In this document: piece by piece, positions 1 through 5,143 of the stretch
Layout of the letters: each line of letters begins with the position of its first letter
Position numbering within the stretch: the first letter of the stretch is position 1
Source: Desulfovibrio sp.
GTDB taxonomy: Bacteria; Desulfobacterota; Desulfovibrionia; Desulfovibrionales; Desulfovibrionaceae
DNA: 5,143 nt
Direction: 5' to 3'
Assembly: GCA_009773975.1 (NCBI GenBank)
Contig: VSMX01000149.1
Span: forward strand, 1 to 5,143
Translations under genes and position numbers: made by a program
The notes under the pieces: model-generated
Database searches by the model: none
What the model saw: the letters and a program-made list of their open reading frames with translations, nothing else
Told to the model about the DNA's origin: nothing

Positions 1-527
1 TGGGGGGAGGGTTTCCTGAAGATTATGCTGATATAATTTCCGCTAATCCCATTCTTGAATTATTTTCAAGATATGCTTCCAGGAATATGCCAATATATGC
101 GGAATGTGGCGGACTGATTATTTTGGCAAACAGGCTTCATATAAATAACACATGCTTCAGGATGGCCAAAGTTTTCTCTCTTTCAGTGCATTGGCATTCA
201 AAACCTCAAGGCCTTGGCTATGTTGAAGCAACTGTAAAAGCTGAAAATCCATTTTTCAAATTGGCCACAGTTGTACGAGGCCATGAGTTTCATTACTCGT
301 CCTGCACATTTGAAAAAATGGAATCAAATTGGGCGCTGGAATTGAACAGGGGAAAAGGTATCTGTAAACTGGAAAGCAATGGAATCACCAGAAGAATTGA
401 CGGCTTGCTAAAAGGCAATGTCTGGGCTTCATATATGCATATTTTTGCGCCCGCTGTTCCTGATTGGGCCCCGTCTTTTGCATCGGCATGCAAAAAATTT
501 GCGAAAGACAAATCAACCGCCAATTGA
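1..527 (+). CDS. cbiA: Cobyrinic acid a,c-diamide synthase, C-terminal part (5' truncated by window edge)
   Basis: This enzyme amidates the a and c side chains of cobyrinic acid (or hydrogenobyrinic acid) using glutamine and ATP, an early cytoplasmic step of cobalamin synthesis. The reading frame is open from position 3, giving 174 visible residues. The N-terminal ATP-binding (dethiobiotin-synthetase-like) domain lies outside the window; what remains is the class I glutaminase domain. Visible family motifs are GGGFPE at the very start, PIYAECGGL with the presumed nucleophile Cys at visible residue 35, GHEFHYS around residues 93-99, and ASYMHIFA near residue 143, which holds the likely catalytic His. 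The ATG at 87 is internal, not the start, because the GGGFPE motif lies upstream of it. The gene ends inside the 3' end of the convergent moaA. Because the N-terminal half is missing, CbiA, CobB and the nickel-sirohydrochlorin enzyme CfbB cannot be separated with certainty; the corrinoid role is the most likely. Confidence 0.9.
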   Translation, partial: GGGFPEDYADIISANPILELFSRYASRNMPIYAECGGLIILANRLHINNTCFRMAKVFSLSVHWHSKPQGLGYVEATVKAENPFFKLATVVRGHEFHYSSCTFEKMESNWALELNRGKGICKLESNGITRRIDGLLKGNVWASYMHIFAPAVPDWAPSFASACKKFAKDKSTAN

Positions 528-1520
528 TGCCATTTGACTGTTTATAATTGATATATTTTTCTTTTTAAGCATTAATTCGGAACCCAGCGGCTTTTTATGG
601 CATGCCTGGCGAATCACTTTTGCAATATTGTCATCTGTTATTTTGGAATTCCTCAACAACCCTTTCAGGGCATATTCCTTGTCTGCAAACAAACATGTGC
701 GCAAGGCCCCTCTGGCCGTAATGGGCAGGCGATTGCATCTTTCGCAAAAAAGATTGCTCATGGCGGAAATAAATCCCACTCTGCCCTTCCATTTCTGTAC
801 CTCATACATTTTGGCAGGCCCGGAAAACGATTCGCTTGTTTTATCCTTGTTTACAACCGGCAAAAGATTGGCTTGTCGGGAAGCTTTTTGGAATATTTCA
901 TTAGCTGAGAGAAACAGATTTTCATTCCAGAGAGTATTTCTACCAAGCGGCATGAATTCTATAAAACGAATATCCACAGGCAAAACTTTGGCCATTTGAA
1001 GAAACTGATCCAATTGCAAGTCGGTTATTCCCCGAATAGCAACCGCATTGATTTTTATCTTGAATCCCATTGCAAGCGCAGATTCCATATTGGATAAAAC
1101 TGTGCCCAAATCGTTTTTACCGGTCAAGTTTGCAAATGTTTTAGAATCAAGACTATCCAAAGAGATATTGAGAGACGAAAGACCGATATTTTTCAGCACA
1201 GGAAGGCAGGGCCCAATAAGGGAAGCATTTGTTGTAATGCTAAGCGCTATTTCCGGGAATTTTGATCTCAATGTTTCCAGAAAGCCAGAAAGATCCTTTC
1301 TGATAAATGGCTCTCCACCAGTTATTCGCACCTTGCCTATTCCCAATTGGCTTGCAATGCCTACAAGCCGGAGCATTTCATCATAGCGCAGGATATCTTT
1401 GTGGGAAATATATTTTTTGCTGAACTTGTCCCTGCAGTACAAACAATGAAAATTGCAGCGATCAGTTACTGACAGGCGTAGATAACTGGCCATTCGTCCA
1501 TGGCTGTCACATAAGCTCAT
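513..1520 (-). CDS. moaA: GTP 3',8-cyclase MoaA (radical SAM, molybdenum cofactor step 1)
   Basis: MoaA converts GTP to 3',8-cyclo-7,8-dihydro-GTP, which MoaC turns into cyclic pyranopterin monophosphate, the first stage of molybdopterin synthesis. From the ATG at 1520 the protein has 335 residues, close to the usual length of about 330. Seen in order are the LxDxxGR lead-in, LRLSVTDRCN, the radical SAM cluster CxxxCxxC (Cys22, 26, 29), the SAM-binding GGEP (68-71), RFIEFMPLG (about 185-193), the second cluster ligands CERC...C (Cys259, 262, 276) and the conserved C-terminal Gly-Gly. The frame stays open to a TTG at 1547, but that lies upstream of the predicted transcription start, and the ATG at 1520 keeps the family N terminus. 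No strong Shine-Dalgarno precedes it; the leader is A-rich. Odd point: after the second CxxC the usual RxR reads R264-L-P266, so one normally conserved arginine is proline. moaA is divergent from the FmdE-fusion gene and overlaps cbiA at its 3' end. Confidence 0.95.
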   Translation of the reverse strand: MSLCDSHGRMASYLRLSVTDRCNFHCLYCRDKFSKKYISHKDILRYDEMLRLVGIASQLGIGKVRITGGEPFIRKDLSGFLETLRSKFPEIALSITTNASLIGPCLPVLKNIGLSSLNISLDSLDSKTFANLTGKNDLGTVLSNMESALAMGFKIKINAVAIRGITDLQLDQFLQMAKVLPVDIRFIEFMPLGRNTLWNENLFLSANEIFQKASRQANLLPVVNKDKTSESFSGPAKMYEVQKWKGRVGFISAMSNLFCERCNRLPITARGALRTCLFADKEYALKGLLRNSKITDDNIAKVIRQACHKKPLGSELMLKKKNISIINSQMASIGG

Positions 1521-1549
1521 ATTTTTTTCGTATTTTTTATTGGACAAAA

Positions 1550-1578
1550 ATTATATACATTCTTAAAGCTACATACAA
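1550..1578 (-). promoter_or_regulatory. Probable sigma-70-type promoter of moaA
   Basis: Reading the minus strand, a perfect TATAAT (1555-1550) is preceded at 17 bp by TTGTAT (1578-1573), a three-of-six match to the -35 consensus. Transcription would begin near 1543, leaving a leader of roughly 23 nt before the ATG at 1520 and placing the alternative TTG start (1547) outside the transcript. The -10 match and spacing are seen directly; promoter activity is inferred. The rest of the intergenic stretch up to 1735 contains no gene. No convincing promoter was found for the plus-strand gene; the best candidate, TTGTCG (1657-1662) with GATATT (1680-1685), is weak. Confidence 0.55.
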
Positions 1579-1724
1579 CATTGAGATAAAATCACTCTGC
1601 CGCGCAATAATGATTCGCCCAATCAAGTCGTAAAGTTGCCATAGTACAGACGTTTTTGTCGGTCAAAAATCCAATTCAGGATATTGGTTAGATTCAAATG
1701 ATAAATGAAAAAATATTTTCAATC

Positions 1725-1730
1725 AAGGAA
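1725..1730 (+). promoter_or_regulatory. Shine-Dalgarno site of the FmdE-fusion gene
   Basis: AAGGAA sits about 6 nt before the ATG at 1736 and fixes that start. The two nearby upstream ATGs (1698 and 1705) are out of frame and lack such a site. Confidence 0.75.
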
Positions 1731-1735
1731 AGCTT

Positions 1736-3388
1736 ATGAACATAGGGAATTATACCTTTAATGAGTTCCGTCAATTGGCGGAAAACTTTCATGGCTACGC
1801 TGCCCCGGGGCTTTTGGTAGGTGGATATATGGTGGAAAAAGCCAGGAAAGAGTTGCCAAAAGGAACCCTTTTTGAATCTGTGGTTGAATCTGCCAAATGT
1901 CTTCCAGATGCTGTGCAGCTTCTGACGCCCTGCAGCATAGGCAATCAGAGATTGAAAATTTTAAATCTTGGGCGCTATGCTCTGTCCCTATTTGACAAAT
2001 ATTCCGGCAATGGCGTTCGTGTAAGCCTGGATGCCAAAAAGATGTCAGCGTGGCCCGAATTATATGCATGGTTTTTTAAAAAGAAACCAAAACGGGAGCA
2101 GGACAGCGCAAGGCTTGAAACCGAAATTGAAAATGCCGGAGATTCCTTTTGCGTGATTACGCCAATCGCAATACAGAAACGTTTCATAGGCCATACGCCA
2201 ATGCATTCCATAGGGCTTTGTCCAGTTTGTGGCGAGGCTTACCCACGGGAAGATGGTGAGATATGCAGAGGCTGCCAGGGTGAAGCCCCATACCAGATAA
2301 TCGGCTCTCACCAAAATGGGGATACAATTTTCAAAAATCCGGTGCGCCTGTTGCCGGTGGAAAAAGCTGTGGGCCAAAAAGTCGCCCATGATATGACAAG
2401 AATCGAGCCAGGACAATTCAAGGGGCCCGAATTCAAGGAAGGGCACAGGATTTCTCCGGGCGACTTATGCCGTCTCCAATCAATGGGAAGGTTTAATATA
2501 GCCGTCAGGACGCATGATGAAGCCGAATGTGGAGACAGACTGGTTCATGAAAATATATGCGCGACAACCTTTGCCAAATACATGGCTGGTAATGGCATTA
2601 CATATAAATTGCCTCCTTCCGAGGGGAAAATTGATTTCATTGCGGAAAAAAACGGGCTGTTTCATGTAAACAAAAAACTTTTATTACGTTTTAATCTCAT
2701 TCCCATGGTAATGGCTGCTTGCAGAAATAATTTTGATAAGGTGAAAATTGGCGACCGTCTTGCCGGCACAAGAGCCATTCCTCTATTTTTGCCCAAAGAA
2801 ATATTCGAACAGGCAATAGAGATCCTCAAGGAAGAGGCAATGTTTGAAATTCTTCCGTTGCGCCATGCGAAAACGGGTATCCTTGTTACTGGCACGGAAG
2901 TTTTCAAAGGCTTGATCGAAGACAAGTTTATCCCGATTATATCTTCAAAAGTCAAATATCTCGAATGTGATGTAATCATGGAAAAGGTCGTTCCTGATGA
3001 TAAAAATGCGATCACATCAGCTGTGGAAGAAATGAAGCAGTCCGGTATCGATCTTTTGATTACAACAGGCGGTCTATCAGTCGACCCGGATGATATAACC
3101 AGACAAACGCTTATGGAATGTGGCCTGGAAAATATTGTTCACGGTATTCCTGTTTTACCCGGCACCATGAGCCTGGTCGGTAAAATTAAAAATGGACAGG
3201 AAACAATTGATGTATTGGGTGTGCCAGCTTGTGCACTTTATTTTAAAACTACATTTTTTGATCTTGTTCTGCCCAGAATTTTGGCGGGCCTAAGTTTTGA
3301 ACGTCTTGATGCAGCGAATATGGCGGAAGGTGGTTATTGTTTGGCATGCAAGACTTGCACATGGCCAAAATGCGGCTTTTGCAAATAG
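1736..3388 (+). CDS. FmdE-domain / zinc-finger / molybdopterin-binding fusion protein
   Basis: This is a 550-residue cytoplasmic protein with no signal peptide or membrane segment. Residues 15 to about 115 match the FmdE fold (FHGYAAPG at 18-25, C55LPDAVQLLTPC66, then ILNLGRYAL). FmdE was named from methanogen formylmethanofuran dehydrogenase operons; its function is not firmly known. Residues 162-180 carry C-P-V-C...C-R-G-C (Cys162, 165, 177, 180), a treble-clef-like zinc site. From about 203 a molybdopterin-binding protein begins: VGQKVAHDM, PGQFKGPEFKEGHRI, then a MoeA/MogA-like MoCF domain at about 380-515 with GILVTGTEVFKG, TTGGLSVDPDD (443-453) and PVLPGTM. The tail has Cys535, 538, 541, 546 and 549. 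In the FmdE domain the usual HGHxCPG reads HGYAAPG, so two typical metal ligands are replaced. Divergence from moaA supports a role in molybdenum or tungsten cofactor handling, such as binding or delivering the pterin. No enzymatic reaction can be assigned. Deltaproteobacterial relatives are often labelled FmdE family or molybdopterin-binding protein. Confidence 0.88.
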   Translation: MNIGNYTFNEFRQLAENFHGYAAPGLLVGGYMVEKARKELPKGTLFESVVESAKCLPDAVQLLTPCSIGNQRLKILNLGRYALSLFDKYSGNGVRVSLDAKKMSAWPELYAWFFKKKPKREQDSARLETEIENAGDSFCVITPIAIQKRFIGHTPMHSIGLCPVCGEAYPREDGEICRGCQGEAPYQIIGSHQNGDTIFKNPVRLLPVEKAVGQKVAHDMTRIEPGQFKGPEFKEGHRISPGDLCRLQSMGRFNIAVRTHDEAECGDRLVHENICATTFAKYMAGNGITYKLPPSEGKIDFIAEKNGLFHVNKKLLLRFNLIPMVMAACRNNFDKVKIGDRLAGTRAIPLFLPKEIFEQAIEILKEEAMFEILPLRHAKTGILVTGTEVFKGLIEDKFIPIISSKVKYLECDVIMEKVVPDDKNAITSAVEEMKQSGIDLLITTGGLSVDPDDITRQTLMECGLENIVHGIPVLPGTMSLVGKIKNGQETIDVLGVPACALYFKTTFFDLVLPRILAGLSFERLDAANMAEGGYCLACKTCTWPKCGFCK

Positions 3389-3462
3389 ATTTGTTTCCTG
3401 CATGAGCGACAAAATGCAGATTCAAATATTCAATAAAAATTTCACAAAAAAATCCAGGAATT

Positions 3463-3496
3463 AAAAAGCACTGGGGGTTCCCCATGGAACCCCCGG
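3463..3496 (-). terminator. Rho-independent terminator downstream of ftsZ
   Basis: A perfect 9-bp inverted repeat GGGGGTTCC / GGAACCCCC (3473-3481 and 3486-3494) has a 4-nt CCAT loop and can extend by a G-U and a C-G pair to 3471-3496. Read on the minus strand, the stem is followed after a few bases by TTTTT (3467-3463), so it suits the ftsZ transcript, whose stop codon is 87 bp upstream. No T-run follows the stem on the plus strand, so it is not an obvious terminator for the fusion gene ending at 3388. Confidence 0.8.
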
Positions 3497-3502
3497 CGGG
3501 CA

Positions 3503-3531
3503 TTTCAGAGTTGAAGAGGCAAACTCTGAAA
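3503..3531 (-). repeat. Second inverted repeat in the ftsZ 3' region
   Basis: Perfect 10-bp arms TTTCAGAGTT (3503-3512) and AACTCTGAAA (3522-3531) flank a 9-nt loop. The repeat lies between the ftsZ stop and the GC-rich terminator stem. Neither strand has a T-run right after it, so by itself it is not a canonical terminator. It may protect or shape the 3' end of the ftsZ mRNA. The strand is assigned by context only. Confidence 0.55.
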
Positions 3532-3582
3532 AATATGGCAAGGAATTTGGGTCTTATTGAATGAGTTTTTCAGAATACTCCA

Positions 3583-4884
3583 TCAATCAGCTTGAGTGCG
3601 GATAAATGTAGGAATCTGAAATTCTTCATCATCAAAGGTAAAATCATCCTGTCCAGGCGTATGGGGCCGGGACATTTTGAAAGAATCATAGGGTGAATAA
3701 TGAGATTTGCCCCCCATGGGATCATTATATAATGGCCCATGCCCTACTGCCCTTCTGCTTGGCCTGGCCAAAGGAATATCCCCAGTCGGGGAAATTTCTC
3801 TGGCTACCGGTTCTTTTTGTGGGCGAGAAGATGGTGCCTTGAAAGCAGCATCCTTGATATTATCAAATTGGGTGACTACTGCTTTGGATGTCTCTACTTC
3901 TTCAGAAAGTGGCTCAATACCGGTTGCGATAACGGTTACCTGCAATTCATCACCCATGCTTTTATCTGAAACAACACCAAAAATAATATTTATATCTTCT
4001 TTGGCCGCTTCCTTGATCATACTGCCAATTTCGGAAATTTCGTCTATTGTGATATCTTCATTGGCAGTAATATTGTAGAGAATGGCTTTGGCGCTTTCCA
4101 GGGAGGCATCTTCCAACAGAGGACTGACAATAGCTTCATGGGCAGCTTCGCGTGCCCTGTTTTCACCGGAAGCCTTGCCAATACCCATTATTGCCAAGCC
4201 CATTTCCCCCATGGTTGTCCGAACATCCGCAAAATCCAGATTAATTACGCCTTCCCTCATTATAACGTCGGAAATACCCCTTACGGCATTCAACAGGACT
4301 TCATTTGCTTTTTGAAGCATGGATGCGAATGAGGCCTTTTTTTGCGCGATACTGTTTAACCTGTCATTGGGAACAATAATTAACGAATCTACAAATTTTT
4401 TGAACTCTTCTATGCCTGCTTCTGCAAGGCGCTGCTTTTTTGTCCCTTCAAATGTAAAAGGTTTTGTAACCACCCCCACGGTGAGGGCGCCCATTTCCTT
4501 GGCAATAGAGGCAATAACAGGCGCGGCGCCGGTTCCGGTTCCACCACCCATGCCTGCTGTGATGAATACCATATCGGTATCCTCGCCTATCGCGTCACGG
4601 ATTGCATTTTGGCTTTCAATTGCGGAATTACGCCCAATTTCAGGATTGGCGCCAGCTCCCAGACCACGGGTCAGCTTTTCGCCAAGCTGGATTTTTACGG
4701 GCGCATTGATGCTGTTCAATGCCTGCAAATCAGTATTGGCGCAAATAAACTGTATCCCCACAAGATCGGAAGATATCATTTTCTGAACGGCATTTCCTCC
4801 GCCACCTCCAACACCTACCACCTTGATTTTGGCATTGCTGGCCAGTGAAGTTGTATCAATATCGTCAATTATGGACTGCATCAT
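3583..4884 (-). CDS. ftsZ: Cell division protein FtsZ (bacterial tubulin)
   Basis: FtsZ polymerises with GTP into the cytoplasmic Z-ring that organises division. The protein has 433 residues and is complete. Seen are the N-terminal nucleotide loop VGVGGGGGNAV (23-33), the tubulin signature GMGGGTGTGAAP (111-122), NDRLNSI (173-179) in the nucleotide-binding core, and the T7 loop NLDFADVRTTM (215-225), whose Asp residues complete the GTPase site of the next subunit. The C-terminal globular domain runs to about 325. A Pro-, Ser- and charge-rich linker (about 330-415) follows, then the partner-binding peptide IPTFIR (424-429) that docks FtsA. Two ATGs are adjacent (4884 and 4881); AGGAG lies 6 nt from the first and 9 nt from the second, so either could be used. 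The gene lies 62 bp after ftsA on the same strand, the usual division-cluster order, and a terminator follows it. Nothing indicates damage. Confidence 0.99.
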   Translation of the reverse strand: MMQSIIDDIDTTSLASNAKIKVVGVGGGGGNAVQKMISSDLVGIQFICANTDLQALNSINAPVKIQLGEKLTRGLGAGANPEIGRNSAIESQNAIRDAIGEDTDMVFITAGMGGGTGTGAAPVIASIAKEMGALTVGVVTKPFTFEGTKKQRLAEAGIEEFKKFVDSLIIVPNDRLNSIAQKKASFASMLQKANEVLLNAVRGISDVIMREGVINLDFADVRTTMGEMGLAIMGIGKASGENRAREAAHEAIVSPLLEDASLESAKAILYNITANEDITIDEISEIGSMIKEAAKEDINIIFGVVSDKSMGDELQVTVIATGIEPLSEEVETSKAVVTQFDNIKDAAFKAPSSRPQKEPVAREISPTGDIPLARPSRRAVGHGPLYNDPMGGKSHYSPYDSFKMSRPHTPGQDDFTFDDEEFQIPTFIRTQAD

Positions 4885-4890
4885 GACCCT

Positions 4891-4895
4891 CTCCT
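4891..4895 (-). promoter_or_regulatory. Shine-Dalgarno site of ftsZ
   Basis: Minus-strand AGGAG is followed by AGGGTC and then the tandem ATGATG. It supports initiation at 4884 or 4881, a difference of one residue. Confidence 0.8.
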
Positions 4896-4906
4896 ATCAG
4901 TATGGC

Positions 4907-4942
4907 AATTTCCAGAGCCCGCCTTTAAATACCATGGAAATT
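4907..4942 (-). repeat. Inverted repeat in the ftsA-ftsZ intergenic leader
   Basis: Perfect 8-bp arms AATTTCCA (4907-4914) and TGGAAATT (4935-4942) flank a 20-nt loop. The repeat fills much of the 62-bp gap between ftsA and ftsZ and ends about 11 nt before the ftsZ Shine-Dalgarno. A hairpin here could affect processing or translation of the ftsZ part of the mRNA. The stem is A/T-rich with a long loop, so stability is doubtful and a role is only inferred. No clear promoter was seen in this gap. Confidence 0.4.
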
Positions 4943-4946
4943 ACAA

Positions 4947-5143
4947 CTAGAATACCTCTGAAAACCACTTCTTCATTCGTTCAATTAGTCCAACAAAAAT
5001 TTGTGTATCATCATGGGTGGTGAATTTTTTTTGACCCGAGAGCTCTTTTTCCATGCCGTAGCGCAAAAGGCCAACGGCAGTTGCGTATGAAGGGCTATTC
5101 ACCATATCTTTCAATCCTTCAACATTGCGGTGGGCGCCTATTC
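4947..5143 (-). CDS. ftsA: Cell division protein FtsA, C-terminal end (5' truncated by window edge)
   Basis: FtsA is the actin-like ATPase that anchors FtsZ polymers to the inner face of the cytoplasmic membrane. Only the last 64 residues and the TAG stop are in the window; the frame is open to the right edge at 5141. Visible residues 12-30 (DMVNSPSYATAVGLLRYGM) match the conserved end of the FtsA ATPase core, where P-x-x-A-T-A-V-G-L-L is typical. A short polar linker follows, and the tail IERMKKWFSEVF has the basic/hydrophobic pattern of the amphipathic membrane-targeting helix. This frame starts outside the window, so the call rests on these motifs and on its position directly upstream of ftsZ on the same strand, which is the standard ftsA-ftsZ order. 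Confidence 0.93.
   Translation of the reverse strand, partial: IGAHRNVEGLKDMVNSPSYATAVGLLRYGMEKELSGQKKFTTHDDTQIFVGLIERMKKWFSEVF

Noticed and set aside
597..1386. Plus-strand open frames opposite moaA (597-908, 628-999, 1048-1386)
   Set aside because: They are antisense shadows of a well-supported MoaA, with no recognisable domains or ribosome binding sites.
1521..1547. N-terminal extension of MoaA to a TTG start at 1547
   Set aside because: The extension is nine Lys/Asn-rich residues with no family match, has no Shine-Dalgarno, and would start upstream of the transcription start predicted from the TATAAT at 1550-1555.
1548..1735. Moco riboswitch in the moaA/fusion intergenic region
   Set aside because: The leader of moaA is only about 23 nt by the promoter call, and the A/T-rich region lacks the long paired structure of that riboswitch class.
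1975..2446. Minus-strand frames opposite the fusion gene
   Set aside because: They overlap the conserved FmdE and zinc-knuckle regions of the coding strand and have no independent support.
3398..3419. Inverted repeat CTGCAT / ATGCAG after the fusion gene, as a possible plus-strand terminator
   Set aside because: The stem is only 6 bp with a 10-nt loop and no T-run follows.
3707..4848. Several plus-strand open frames opposite ftsZ
   Set aside because: They are rich in Ser, Pro, Ala and Ile, as expected from the complement of ftsZ, and they overlap conserved FtsZ motifs.
4897..4935. A 12-codon minus-strand ORF (MVFKGGLWKLPY) ending just before the ftsZ Shine-Dalgarno, as a possible leader peptide
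   Set aside because: It has no ribosome binding site and no regulatory codon run, and it is short enough to occur by chance.

Overview
The window looks like chromosomal DNA of moderate-to-low GC from an anaerobic bacterium. Desulfobacterota (sulfate-reducer-like) is the best guess, for three reasons: an FmdE-type domain fused to a molybdopterin-binding protein with a Cys-rich tail, cobyrinate amidation genes next to molybdenum-cofactor genes, and an FtsZ ending in IPTFIRTQAD. This assignment is inferred from protein style only; no marker gene fixes the taxon.

Layout. Positions 1-527 (+) hold the C-terminal glutaminase part of a cobyrinic acid a,c-diamide synthase (CbiA/CobB), cut by the left edge. 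It converges on, and overlaps by 15 bp, moaA (513-1520, -), the radical SAM GTP 3',8-cyclase that starts molybdopterin synthesis. A divergent intergenic region of about 215 bp carries a good promoter for moaA on the minus strand. It also carries the ribosome binding site of a 550-residue fusion protein (1736-3388, +): an FmdE domain, a four-Cys zinc-finger-like linker, a molybdopterin-binding (MoeA/MoCF-like) module and a Cys-rich C terminus. The next 195 bp hold an intrinsic terminator and a second hairpin, both best read as the 3' end of the minus-strand ftsZ transcript. ftsZ (3583-4884, -) is complete. Upstream of it, after a 62-bp leader containing an inverted repeat, is the last 64 codons of ftsA (4947-5143, -), cut by the right edge.

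How the genes fit. moaA and the FmdE/molybdopterin-binding fusion form a divergent molybdenum (or tungsten) cofactor pair: one makes the first pterin intermediate, and the other probably binds a pterin or metal at a later step. cbiA is a third cofactor (corrinoid) gene. ftsA-ftsZ is the distal end of a division/cell-wall cluster and is functionally separate.

No mobile element, CRISPR array, tRNA or rRNA was seen. No wholly new system is evident. The points most worth checking are the fusion protein, whose canonical FmdE metal ligands are substituted, and a MoaA in which one of the normally conserved RxR arginines is proline.
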